Positions 53,040 to 62,010 of a stretch of DNA of 64,000 bases are shown here, in pieces. A program made the translations under genes and the position numbers. The notes below the pieces were generated by a model. That model made no database searches. It had not been told where the DNA came from and saw nothing but the letters and a program-made list of their open reading frames with translations. This DNA is from Planctomycetota bacterium (GTDB lineage: Bacteria; Planctomycetota; Phycisphaerae; Sedimentisphaerales; Anaerobacaceae): NCBI GenBank assembly GCA_019456195.1, contig VRUK01000012.1, positions 1 to 64,000 of the forward strand, in the 5' to 3' direction. The number at the start of each line of letters is the position of its first letter. The stretch's first letter is position 1.

Positions 53040-55175
53040 ATGTGTAGAAAATTGACGTATTGGGTATTTATTGTTTTAATTCTTGGTTCTGTCAGTAATG
53101 CTGCGGACGTCCATTGGTCTGGCGGTGGTGGTGACAAGCTCTGGAACAATCCGGCCAACTGGGATTCCAATAAAGTCCCCGGTGCCGGCGATAATGTTTT
53201 CGTCGATGTACCAGCCGCAAAAGCGCCAAACGGCCCGATTATTCGAGACGGGATTAATGCGAAAATTAACGGCCTGTCCTGTGAAGTGTCTGGTGAGCCT
53301 ACGATGACTATGACGGGCGGAACTCTTGAGTTAGGAAGTTACATTTGGTGGGGTGATGGAGCAGGATCCCATGGCACATTTAATATGAGTGGTGGTACTA
53401 TAACGGTCGGTTCAGAATTTGAGCTTGGATGGGGCGGTGGTACAGGTACCTGGAATATGACTGGTGGTACCATCACCTGTGGCGAATTGATAATTCCGAC
53501 AGGTAGTGGAGAGGGGGGACAGTTATACCTTAGTGGAGGTACTGTTAATGTTGGCACTCCCCTTGAAATGAATGCAAACGGCCTGATAGATGTTGGCGAT
53601 GGTACATTAGTGTTAGAGGGTGATCAGACGGAAATAATCAACGGCCTTATCGAAGCAGAACAGATTATTTTCTACGGTGGCGGGGGCCTTTCCAGTCTGG
53701 ACTTTGACAGCAGAAATCCTGGAAAGACCACATTAACAGCCAGATCGACCGGAAAAGCCTACAATCCTGTTCCGGCTGATGGTGCCTTCCATGAGGATAC
53801 ATGGGCAAGCCTGGGCTGGTCGCCGGCAGAATCTGCGGCTTCGCATGATTTGTACTTTGGTGAAAGTTATGATAATGTGAACGATGGCACAGCTGATACA
53901 TTTGTGGGAAACCAGCCCGCAACATTTCTCGTCGTCGGCTTTCCCGGATTCCCATATCCGGACGGTCTTATTCCGGGTACGATATACTACTGGCGGATTG
54001 ATGAGATTGAAGACGACGGCACGATAATCAAAGGCGATATCTGGAGCTTTAGGGTTCCTCCAAAGACTGCCTACAATCCCAATCCTGCTGATGCTGCCGA
54101 GTCTGTTGATCCGGATGTAGTTCTTGAATGGACTGTAGGTTTTGGTGCCAAGCTGCACACTATATATTTTGGAAACAATTTTGATGATGTGGACAATGCC
54201 TCCGGTGGACTTCCTCAGGGGGCTACGACTTATACACCAGGTCCACTTGGATTGGGAAATACTTACTACTGGCGTGTTGATGAGTTTGATGCTGTCGCTA
54301 CGTATAAAGGCGATGTCTGGAGTTTGACGACTCAGGGAGCTGTTGGAAGTGCGAAGCCGGCTAACGGTGCTGTGGATGTAAAGCAGACAACTGTTCTTAC
54401 ATGGACACCGGGCTTCGGTGCTTCACATGAAGTCTATTTTGGTGCCGATGCAGCCTCTCTGGAGTTAAAAAGCAGTGGCAACCTTGGCTCTGAAAGCTAT
54501 GATCCAGGAACACTCGAGTGGGATACTACTTACTACTGGCGTATTGATGAGGTCAATAATGCCAACTCAGACAGTCCGTGGACAGGTCCTCTATGGAGCT
54601 TTACAACTGCCAATTTCCTTGTCGTGGATGATTTTGAGAGCTACAACAACCTTGACCCCGAGGACCCGGCGAGCAACAGGATATTTCTTGCTTGGATAGA
54701 TGGGTTCGACGAACCGGCGGCAAATGGTTCTGTCGTTGGTTATGCTAATCCTCCTTTTGCCGAACAGGCTAATGTTCACAGTGGCAATCAGTCGATGCCG
54801 TTAGCCTATGACAACGCTGTTGGAAAATCTGAGGCGACTTTGGCCTTGACTTACCCGCGTGACTGGACAGAGAAAGGCGTCAATACGCTGACGGTTTGGT
54901 ATGCAGGCGCTGCAGGCAACGCTGCTGAGACTATGTATGTTGTTCTCAATAACAGCGCGGTCGTCACTAATGATAATCCGGATGCAGCACTTATAGACTC
55001 CTGGACCCAATGGGATATTGACCTCCAGTTATTTGCAGATCAGGGTGTGAATCTTGCCAATGTAAATTCGATTACTCTTGGTCTTGGCAACAGAAGCAAT
55101 CCTGTCGCTGGCGGTGCAGGTATGGTGTTCTTCGATGATATTCGTTTATCTGTACAGGAGCCTGAAGCACCGTAA
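53040..55175 (+). CDS. Large secreted protein: beta-solenoid, three FN3-like repeats, C-terminal jelly roll
   Basis: A 711-residue exported protein. The signal peptide ends SVSNAADVHW. Residues about 20-225 are Gly- and Thr-rich repeats (GTFNMSGGTITVG, GTWNMTGGTITCG, LYLSGGTVNVG) that suggest a beta-solenoid. Three tandem beta-sandwich repeats of about 90-100 residues follow, each opening near NPxPADxA or KPANGA and closing with YYWRIDE or YYWRVDE plus WSF/WSL. From about residue 526, VVDDFESYNNLDPEDPASNR begins a C-terminal domain resembling those that bind carbohydrate in planctomycete secreted proteins, ending FFDDIRLSVQEPEAP. The ATG at 53040 is seven bases after GGAGG; an adjacent ATG at 53037 is closer than normal. 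Function unknown, probably surface or polysaccharide binding. Confidence 0.75.
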   Translation: MCRKLTYWVFIVLILGSVSNAADVHWSGGGGDKLWNNPANWDSNKVPGAGDNVFVDVPAAKAPNGPIIRDGINAKINGLSCEVSGEPTMTMTGGTLELGSYIWWGDGAGSHGTFNMSGGTITVGSEFELGWGGGTGTWNMTGGTITCGELIIPTGSGEGGQLYLSGGTVNVGTPLEMNANGLIDVGDGTLVLEGDQTEIINGLIEAEQIIFYGGGGLSSLDFDSRNPGKTTLTARSTGKAYNPVPADGAFHEDTWASLGWSPAESAASHDLYFGESYDNVNDGTADTFVGNQPATFLVVGFPGFPYPDGLIPGTIYYWRIDEIEDDGTIIKGDIWSFRVPPKTAYNPNPADAAESVDPDVVLEWTVGFGAKLHTIYFGNNFDDVDNASGGLPQGATTYTPGPLGLGNTYYWRVDEFDAVATYKGDVWSLTTQGAVGSAKPANGAVDVKQTTVLTWTPGFGASHEVYFGADAASLELKSSGNLGSESYDPGTLEWDTTYYWRIDEVNNANSDSPWTGPLWSFTTANFLVVDDFESYNNLDPEDPASNRIFLAWIDGFDEPAANGSVVGYANPPFAEQANVHSGNQSMPLAYDNAVGKSEATLALTYPRDWTEKGVNTLTVWYAGAAGNAAETMYVVLNNSAVVTNDNPDAALIDSWTQWDIDLQLFADQGVNLANVNSITLGLGNRSNPVAGGAGMVFFDDIRLSVQEPEAP

Positions 55176-55222
55176 GCTTGCAAGTAGGAATGAACAAATT
55201 GCATGCTTGATATTACAAATTC

Positions 55223-55255
55223 GGAGCCTGTACCGATTAGGTATAGGCTCCTTTA
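55223..55255 (+). terminator. Intrinsic terminator
   Basis: A 12-base-pair hairpin with one G-T pair: GGAGCCTGTACC, loop GATTA, GGTATAGGCTCC, followed by TTT. It lies 47 bases after the stop of the secreted protein gene. The T tract is short. Confidence 0.7.
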
Positions 55256-55340
55256 CATTGCAGGATAGTTTTTCTTCTCACTTTCGAGAGATATTCTAAC
55301 CGTCGTATCTCACCCCAGGTAATCGTATGAGCGAAAGTTA

Positions 55341-55370
55341 TTGACTTTATAGCTCTTTATATGGTAGAAT
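55341..55370 (+). promoter_or_regulatory. Sigma-70-type promoter for the CotH-lamin tail gene
   Basis: TTGACT (55341-55346) and TAGAAT (55365-55370) are 18 bases apart, about 70 bases before the ATG at 55440. Confidence 0.5.
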
Positions 55371-55439
55371 ATCTAAGGTTAATAAGCTATGAAGATTAAA
55401 TAGCAGTCCAAAATATCAATGAGGAAGGGCTTGGTTAAT

Positions 55440-58400
55440 ATGCGCAGTTTGTTATCAATCTCAATACTTGCTTTGTTATTATTACTATTTTTAATTGGCT
55501 CTACGAATGCAGCCTATCTGCCCAATGATCTCGATAATGATACGATCAATATGGCTGATTTAATTTTGCAGGCTGACCAGTTGCAACAGACTGACGTCCC
55601 GCTGGTAATAAATGAGTTCGTAGCTTCCAACAACAGTTCCGCCCTGGATCCACAGGGACAATATGATGACTGGATTGAAATCTATAATTATGGATCTGAT
55701 CCTATTAATCTTGCTGATATGTATCTGACGGATAACCTCTCTGTTACTGATAAGTGGCGGATTCACAGTGATACTCGAGGAGCTACTATCATTCAGCCTG
55801 GTGGCTTTCTGGTGATATGGGCGGACAACGACACCGCCGACGAAGGGCTGCATGCCAATTTCAGGCTTAGTGCCGGTGGTGAGGAGATCGGCCTGTTCGA
55901 TACAGATGGAAGTACTCTGATTGACAGCGTTATCTTTCTCGACCAGACCACTGATATTTCCTACGGCCGCTATCCTGATGCTAATGATGTTTGGCGGTTC
56001 ATTGCTGATCCTACCCCGGGAGCGGAAAATGCCGGTGGATATTTGGGTTTTGTTGATGAACCTAAATTTAGCCATGAACACGGTTTTTATACCACGCCTT
56101 TCTCTGTTACACTTGCTACCGAAACCAAAGATGCCATAATATACTATACGCTCGATGGCAGTGAGCCGTATGATACTACTGGTGGTGGGCGGGCCCCGGG
56201 AGGGACGGTCTATACTGACCCTATTCTCATCACCACGACCACGAATCTGCGGGCCAAGGCAATTAAGCCGGGCTGGCAGCTATCAAATGTCAAGACAAAG
56301 GCTTATGTCTTTCTTGAACCGGATATCCAAAATTTTAGTTCTAACTTGCCCATAGCCGTCATTGATACATTCGGTAAAGGTGTAGGCCAATCGACCGAGA
56401 CTCAGACATTGAGTTTTGCCGAATTTATTGATATTCAGGACCGCGGCAGGGCCAGAATAACCAACACGCCGGATTTCATGGGTAAAACCGGGCTTAATAT
56501 TCGTGGCAAAAGTTCAGAAGGTTTTGCCAAAAAGCAGTACCACCTTGAAACTTTAGACGAAAATAATACGGATAAAGATGTTTCTATTCTTGGCTTTCCC
56601 GCCGAATCAGACTGGGTTCTCTCTGCTCCCTATTCGGACAAATCACTAATGCGTAATTTTCTGACCTATAAGTGGAGTAATGATTTGGGGCAATATGCAG
56701 TCCGCACACGGTATATCGAGTTGTTCCTGAACACCAACGGCGGTGGTGTTTCGATGGACGATTATGTGGGCGTGTACATACTGATGGAAAAAATTAAAGT
56801 GGGTAAAAATCGCGTTAATATTGCAAAACTTGAACCATCTGATAACGCTGAACCTGAAATAACCGGCGGGTACATTGTCAAGAAAGACAAACTCGACCCG
56901 GGCGATCTGACATTTAGTACCAGCAAGGGGCTGAGTCTAATACACCTGGAGCCAGAAAGAGCAGAAATTACACAAGAGCAGATGGACTGGATCAAGGGCT
57001 ATATAAATGAGTTCGAGGCAGCGCTGTACGGACCGAACTTTACTGACCCTGTCGATGGATATGCTAAATATATAGATGTCGATTCATTTATTAACATACA
57101 CATTCTTGTCGAACTTACTAAAAACATTGATGGCTTTCGCCTCAGTACCTATATGTTCAAAGACAGAGGCGGGAAGCTGAATATGGGCCCTGCATGGGAT
57201 TATAACTTATCACTCGGCAATGCCGATTATCTTGAGGGCTGGAAACCCACCGGTTGGTACTATGACCTGATAAGTGCTGGCGACTATCCCTGGTGGCGCC
57301 GCTTATTCCAGGATCCGGAATTTCAAATGCGTTACGCCGACAGGTGGTTTGTTCTGCGCCAAAATATGTTTGATACGGGTATGTTGCTTCAGGATATTGA
57401 TGATATCGTCGAGCTGCTCGGTGAAGCACAGGTCCGCAACTTTGATCGCTGGAATATTCTTGGTACTTATGTTTGGCCGAACTGGTTTATCGCTCGGACT
57501 TATCAGGAAGAAATCAACTGGATGAAAGGTTGGCTTGATGACCGGCTGACGTGGATGGATGCTCAAATCGCCACTGAATTTGCCACTGCTCCGCCACTTT
57601 TCAACCGGCAGGGGGGGCAGGTTGATCCGGGATTCAATCTTGCGATGTCTGCTTCGTTTGGCACTATTCATTACACTCTCGATGGTTCCGACCCGCGTCT
57701 GACAATAATCGAGCCGGGAGATAAAATCACTACCAGCCTTGTTGGCGAAAGTGACACTAAGCGTGCGTTTGTGCCGACTGACCCTATCAGCAACAACTGG
57801 AAAGGTGGCCAGCCCTTCGATGACTCAGCATGGCTGGTTAGCCTCGGAAGCCCGGGAGGCATCGGATATGAAAGGGGTTTAGGATATGAAAACCTCATCA
57901 GCCTTGATGTCGGAGGACTGATGGCCAGAAAAAATGCTACTTGTTATATCCGCATTCCGTTTACTTTTGACGGCAGTCCTGGCAACTATGATTTTATGAC
58001 GCTCAAAGTCCGCTATGACGATGGCTTTATCGCATACATCAATGGCATCGAAGTGGCCAGACGCAATTTTGCCGGCACTCCGGAATGGAATTCAAGCGCC
58101 GATGCCGGCCGCTCCGACTCTGAGGCCGTTAACTTCGAGAGCATAAACATCTCTGCTTTCCTCGAAGCGCTTCAACCTGATAATAATATTTTGGCCATCC
58201 AGGGTTTGAATTCATCCACTGTGGATTCTGATTTTCTAATCTCTGCCGAACTAATTGCCGAGGAAAACATTCCTTCTCAGGGCGGCGGTTCTTTGCCTAA
58301 TGTATTTCAATATAATGAGCCAATCACTCTGGACCACAGTACTCACGTCAAAGCCTGCATATTTAAAGGCGACACGTGGAGTTCGTTGAACGAGGCGATC

Positions 58401-59909
58401 TTTGCTATAGACCCATTAGCAGACAATCTGCGCATCACAGAGATTATGTATAATCCATACAATCCTAATGCCGAATACGTTGAGTTGAAAAACATTGGGG
58501 CCGAAACGATTAATTTGAATTTGACTAAATTCACAAACGGAATTGATTTTACCTTCCCGAATATCGAGCTTGCATCCAACGAATATGTAGTAGTTGTTCA
58601 GGACCGCCAGGCTTTCGAAACCAGATACGGCACAGCCTTAAATATAGCCGGCGAATACTCCGGCAGATTAAATGATGCAGGAGAGCGTATAGAACTGGAA
58701 GACGCTGTCGGCCAAACCATACTGGACTTTGACTACAAAGACGGCTGGCGATCTATTACAGATGGAGATGGTTTCTCTCTGACAGTAATTGACCCTGCCA
58801 ACACTGACCCTTATGACTGGAACGAGAAAGACTCATGGCGACCTAGTGCATATCTCAGCGGTTCACCTGGCGAAGATGACAGCGGTATTGTCCCCGAGCC
58901 GGGTGCGGTGGTTATTAATGAGATACTGGCCCATTCACACGCCGACGCGACGGACTGGATAGAGCTGCATAATACTACCGGAACTGCAATATATATTGGC
59001 GGCTGGTTCCTCAGCGACGGCAGCTCTGATCTTATGAAATATCAGATTGTCCCGGGGACAATAATTGCTCCGAATGGATATATTGTTTTCTACGAAGACC
59101 AGCATTTCGACAACATAGCTGCCCCGGGCTCTTATCAGACCTTTTCTTTGAGCGAGAACGGTGAACGGCTGTCCCTAAGCTCCGCCGAAGGCAGCCTTTT
59201 AACAGGCTATAGACAGGTCGAGGATTTCGGTGGTTCTGAGACCGGCGTATCTTTTGGCCGTTATTACAAGCCAAGTACCGGCAATTATAACTTTGTTCCG
59301 ATGTCGCAGAACACTCCGGGCTCAGCTAATGCCTATCCGAAGGTCGGCCCGATAGTCATCAACGAGATTATGTACAATCCATCTTGGCCCGTTGGCAGCT
59401 CATATACCAATGACCAGTATGAATATATAGAGTTGCATAACATCAGCAACGAACCTGTCTCTTTATATCATTTTGACACTGCTCAGCCGTGGAAGTTCAC
59501 CGATGGTATTGAATTTACCTTCCCGGCTGATATTCCTGTAGCGATACCTGCTGGCGGTTATCTATTGGTTGTCAAAGACCCGGAGGCGTTTGCTTGGCGG
59601 TACCCGGCTGTTCCTGTTGAGAAAATTCTTGGTCCTTATAGCGGTAGCTTAAGCAATGCTGGCGAGAGGCTCCAGCTTTCGATGCCCGGTGACGTGAACG
59701 ACTCCGGCAAGCTTTATGACATTCGCGTTGACAGAGTAAGTTACAGTGATGGTTCTCATCCTGAGAAATCTCCAGATAGAGTTGACCACTGGCCGACAGC
59801 CCCGAACGACGGCTTGGTATCTTTGTCCCGGGTGCCCTCGCAGAACTACGGCAACGACCCCGAAAACTGGACTGCCTCTGCACCTTCACCCGGAGCTGTC
59901 AATCCATAA
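55440..59909 (+). CDS. Giant secreted CotH kinase-like protein with lamin-tail domains
   Basis: A 1489-residue exported mosaic. A signal peptide (MRSLLSISILALLLLLFLIG) ends near NAAYLP. A dockerin-like EF-hand scrap, DLDNDTINMADLILQADQ, follows. A lamin-tail domain begins PLVINEFVASNNSS, then comes a chitobiase C-terminal-like domain with IIYYTLDGSEPYDT and NLRAKAIKPGW. The CotH domain covers about 310-690: FMGKTGLNIRGKSSEGFAKK, VYILMEKIKVGKNRVNIAKL and GPAWDYNLSLGNADYLEGWK, the last holding the Asp motif of the spore-coat kinase. A second YTLDGSDPR domain and three more lamin-tail domains (LRITEIMYNPYN, VVINEILAHSHAD, IVINEIMYNPSW) follow. The ATG at 55440 has AAGGG upstream. A protein kinase-like enzyme attached to the cell surface or matrix is the best guess. 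Confidence 0.85.
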   Translation: MRSLLSISILALLLLLFLIGSTNAAYLPNDLDNDTINMADLILQADQLQQTDVPLVINEFVASNNSSALDPQGQYDDWIEIYNYGSDPINLADMYLTDNLSVTDKWRIHSDTRGATIIQPGGFLVIWADNDTADEGLHANFRLSAGGEEIGLFDTDGSTLIDSVIFLDQTTDISYGRYPDANDVWRFIADPTPGAENAGGYLGFVDEPKFSHEHGFYTTPFSVTLATETKDAIIYYTLDGSEPYDTTGGGRAPGGTVYTDPILITTTTNLRAKAIKPGWQLSNVKTKAYVFLEPDIQNFSSNLPIAVIDTFGKGVGQSTETQTLSFAEFIDIQDRGRARITNTPDFMGKTGLNIRGKSSEGFAKKQYHLETLDENNTDKDVSILGFPAESDWVLSAPYSDKSLMRNFLTYKWSNDLGQYAVRTRYIELFLNTNGGGVSMDDYVGVYILMEKIKVGKNRVNIAKLEPSDNAEPEITGGYIVKKDKLDPGDLTFSTSKGLSLIHLEPERAEITQEQMDWIKGYINEFEAALYGPNFTDPVDGYAKYIDVDSFINIHILVELTKNIDGFRLSTYMFKDRGGKLNMGPAWDYNLSLGNADYLEGWKPTGWYYDLISAGDYPWWRRLFQDPEFQMRYADRWFVLRQNMFDTGMLLQDIDDIVELLGEAQVRNFDRWNILGTYVWPNWFIARTYQEEINWMKGWLDDRLTWMDAQIATEFATAPPLFNRQGGQVDPGFNLAMSASFGTIHYTLDGSDPRLTIIEPGDKITTSLVGESDTKRAFVPTDPISNNWKGGQPFDDSAWLVSLGSPGGIGYERGLGYENLISLDVGGLMARKNATCYIRIPFTFDGSPGNYDFMTLKVRYDDGFIAYINGIEVARRNFAGTPEWNSSADAGRSDSEAVNFESINISAFLEALQPDNNILAIQGLNSSTVDSDFLISAELIAEENIPSQGGGSLPNVFQYNEPITLDHSTHVKACIFKGDTWSSLNEAIFAIDPLADNLRITEIMYNPYNPNAEYVELKNIGAETINLNLTKFTNGIDFTFPNIELASNEYVVVVQDRQAFETRYGTALNIAGEYSGRLNDAGERIELEDAVGQTILDFDYKDGWRSITDGDGFSLTVIDPANTDPYDWNEKDSWRPSAYLSGSPGEDDSGIVPEPGAVVINEILAHSHADATDWIELHNTTGTAIYIGGWFLSDGSSDLMKYQIVPGTIIAPNGYIVFYEDQHFDNIAAPGSYQTFSLSENGERLSLSSAEGSLLTGYRQVEDFGGSETGVSFGRYYKPSTGNYNFVPMSQNTPGSANAYPKVGPIVINEIMYNPSWPVGSSYTNDQYEYIELHNISNEPVSLYHFDTAQPWKFTDGIEFTFPADIPVAIPAGGYLLVVKDPEAFAWRYPAVPVEKILGPYSGSLSNAGERLQLSMPGDVNDSGKLYDIRVDRVSYSDGSHPEKSPDRVDHWPTAPNDGLVSLSRVPSQNYGNDPENWTASAPSPGAVNP

Positions 59910-59953
59910 AATTTCAAGGCAGACAGAAAAAAACTCTGATAAGAAGCGGGCCA

Positions 59954-61105
59954 CTATTGGCTTTCCTTCAGGATCGCCATCAATTCATCATCTGTCAATG
60001 AAATCGGATTCCCTTTCATACTGCTTGACTTTTGAGATTTCTCTATCACTATTGAAAAATCTTGCTCTTTCAATCCAAACTCCGATAGTGGCGGCACTTT
60101 TAATACCAGGCAAATATCTCGTACCCACTCTACTCCATCAACTGTTTTTGCCGTAATACCGGTTAGTAGTTGGGCTATCTCATCATAACGGGCTAAAGTT
60201 GGAGAACTGGGTGCTCGGTTCTGCAAAGCTTGCACATTGGCTTCCATAACGTATGGCAAAAGCCGGGCGCATATTGTTCCATGAGGAGCGGAAATCATAC
60301 CTCCTAACGGACCAGCCAAGCCATGCACAGCTCCTAATTTTGCGTTTGCGAGAGCTAATCCGCTAAAGAGACTTGCTAAGGCCATGTCTTCACGGGCAGT
60401 AGAGTCGTTGCCGTTTTCATAAGCTTGCAGTAAAGAACGACCCGCTCGCTTAAGACCCTCTCGGCATATACCATCTGTCAGTGGATTTGCCTTATTGGAA
60501 ATATATGCTTCCATGAGTTGAGTGAGCGCATCCAAACCTGTACTGGCGGTAATAGACGGTGGCATTGAATGAGTCAGTTCTGGATCAACCACGGCCAAAT
60601 GGGGATATATCAATGGACCGCGCAAACTTACTTTGACCTGATGTTCAGGCACACTCAGCACGGCATTTTGGGTGACTTCGGCGCCTGTTCCTGCTGTAGT
60701 TGGAATAGCAATGTAAGGTACTGGGCTTTGAGTTAGCGGCTTACCATGACCGACAACCTCAAGGTAATCCTCCAGTTCACCGATGTTGGTTAGCATTGCG
60801 GCAATGACTTTACCGGTATCTAATGCGCTTCCGCCTCCAATGCCGATGACTAAATCACTTTTGGCCCGTCGGGCCTGTTCAATACCTGCCTTTGCAATAA
60901 TTGTAGTCGGCTCACCGGTAATACTGAATGTGGCATATTCAATTCCCCGTTTATTTAGCTTTTCGAGGAGCGGTTTGGCTCGTTCGAGACTTTGTCCTGT
61001 GACAACAAAAGCACGTTTTCCCAGCTCGGCCGCTAAGGGCGCGACGTCCCGGATTGTCCCGGGGCCGAAGATTATGTGAGTAGTGGTCGCAAATTCAAAT
61101 CTCAT
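59954..61105 (-). CDS. Iron-containing alcohol dehydrogenase
   Basis: A 383-residue group III alcohol dehydrogenase. The N-terminus TTHIIFGPGTIRDVAPLAAE is typical. The NAD site is VIGIGGGSALDTGKVIAAML, followed by IPTTAGTGAEVTQNAVLSV. Metal ligands are present in order: the Asp of TASTGLDALTQLMEAY, with the His residues in AVHGLAGPLGGMISAPHGTI. Members act on propanediol, lactaldehyde, glycerol, hydroxy acids and similar compounds. It lies 31 bases after a small ABM-fold gene, and the two are probably one operon. The substrate is not readable from sequence; an aldehyde or keto product of sugar breakdown is likely. Confidence 0.93.
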   Translation of the reverse strand: MRFEFATTTHIIFGPGTIRDVAPLAAELGKRAFVVTGQSLERAKPLLEKLNKRGIEYATFSITGEPTTIIAKAGIEQARRAKSDLVIGIGGGSALDTGKVIAAMLTNIGELEDYLEVVGHGKPLTQSPVPYIAIPTTAGTGAEVTQNAVLSVPEHQVKVSLRGPLIYPHLAVVDPELTHSMPPSITASTGLDALTQLMEAYISNKANPLTDGICREGLKRAGRSLLQAYENGNDSTAREDMALASLFSGLALANAKLGAVHGLAGPLGGMISAPHGTICARLLPYVMEANVQALQNRAPSSPTLARYDEIAQLLTGITAKTVDGVEWVRDICLVLKVPPLSEFGLKEQDFSIVIEKSQKSSSMKGNPISLTDDELMAILKESQ

Positions 61106-61136
61106 TATCTCTCATGCTAAAGGTTAAATGCTGCAA

Positions 61137-61445
61137 CTAATCCCAGCTCTGTTCATCAGGAAATACATTCGTGTATTTAATACTGGTCCGCGGTTCAGCC
61201 ATCATATCTGTCACGGTATCTCGCCATTTTTGATAATGAGCTGTTTCTTTGTGCATGGCCGGGTCATCTGGAGTTCGATAGACTTCGACCAGCACAAAAT
61301 GTGTTAAATCATCTTGTTGTTGGATAATGTCGAACCGTGCAATGCCCGGTTCCTGGATGCTGTTACGGGCGTTTTCAAGGGTGGCATTCCGAAATGCCTC
61401 AACTTGATTAGATTTTACGTGAATAAAAACGTGGACTATCAACAT
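61137..61445 (-). CDS. ABM-fold (YgiN/LsrG-like) protein
   Basis: A 102-residue ferredoxin-like fold protein of the antibiotic biosynthesis monooxygenase family. It reads [20 protein letters not shown], then [20 protein letters not shown] and [20 protein letters not shown], with the HKxTxHYxxW pattern of the LsrG/YgiN group. The ATG is seven bases after AAGGGG. It precedes the alcohol dehydrogenase. Some members are quinol monooxygenases and some isomerise small sugars, so the role here is open. Confidence 0.85.
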   Translation of the reverse strand: MLIVHVFIHVKSNQVEAFRNATLENARNSIQEPGIARFDIIQQQDDLTHFVLVEVYRTPDDPAMHKETAHYQKWRDTVTDMMAEPRTSIKYTNVFPDEQSWD

Positions 61446-61691
61446 AACATTCCCCTTACAGTTTCATCCAAAGATATGAAGTTTACCAAATAAGCTGCCT
61501 GTAAACAAATGATTCTTACGGTCTCCAAAATCGGCTCATTTTATTTGTGAATTTTCACGAGATGTCCATCAATGATAAGATCCTAAATGCTAATTAAAGG
61601 ACGAAATCATCCTTCGGGATTTCATAAGGTTAGTTTTCGAATATCGGACTTTAAAAATCGCTTAGAATATCCGCCAAATCACTAAATATTC
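61446..61691. other. Non-coding spacer
   Basis: No coding frame or motif is recognised between the ABM-fold gene and the promoter at 61692. The minus-strand promoter of the ABM-alcohol dehydrogenase pair presumably lies here but I could not place it. Confidence 0.4.
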
Positions 61692-61720
61692 TTGACATAG
61701 CTGTTGATATTTTATATACT
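61692..61720 (+). promoter_or_regulatory. Strong sigma-70-type promoter
   Basis: A consensus TTGACA (61692-61697) and TATACT (61715-61720) are exactly 17 bases apart, the best promoter match found in the window. Transcription would start near 61727, nearly 285 bases before the GH92 gene. Confidence 0.65.
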
Positions 61721-61726
61721 TATTAT

Positions 61727-61859
61727 GTTGTAAGTGCAAGTAAAGTGGCTTACGCTGAAACGCATTGACCATTATAATAATGCACGAGAAGGCACTATGC
61801 AATATGGAGACTGGGTGAAGAAAAGCTGAACACTTATAGCCTTTGTCTCCTTCTTTTTT
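61727..61859 (+). ncRNA. Candidate small RNA or attenuating leader of about 130 nt
   Basis: Between the strong promoter and an intrinsic terminator lies a short non-coding segment with three possible helices. Helix 1 pairs GTAAG (61730-61734) with CTTAC (61749-61753). Helix 2 pairs GCATT (61762-61766) with AATGC (61779-61783). Helix 3 is the terminator at 61806-61850. No frame of useful length with a ribosome site is seen. It matches no riboswitch or small RNA family that I can recognise by eye. It could be a free-standing small RNA or a regulated leader for the GH92 gene. Confidence 0.45.
61806..61859 (+). terminator. Intrinsic terminator upstream of GH92
   Basis: GGAGAC (61806-61811) pairs with GTCTCC (61845-61850). 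An inner helix pairs AAAAGCT with AGCCTTT, with one A-C mismatch, around a 10-base loop. TTCTTTTTT follows directly. The asymmetric bulge of 9 bases on the left arm is unusual and might allow an alternative fold. Confidence 0.55.
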
Positions 61860-62010
61860 GCGCTTCTGAAAAATTTATCTTCAATCGCCCCATCTCCCTC
61901 GTTCTTTTCATCAGAACATTGATATTGTATTTTATCGACATTTGTGGTTAACTAACGCCATTACTGAAAGTATTTTCGGTACCACCCTAACGACTTGAAA
62001 GGAGAAACGC

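Noticed and set aside
55560-56081. A 173-codon minus-strand frame
   Set aside because: It is antisense to the first lamin-tail domain of the CotH protein and has no recognisable feature.
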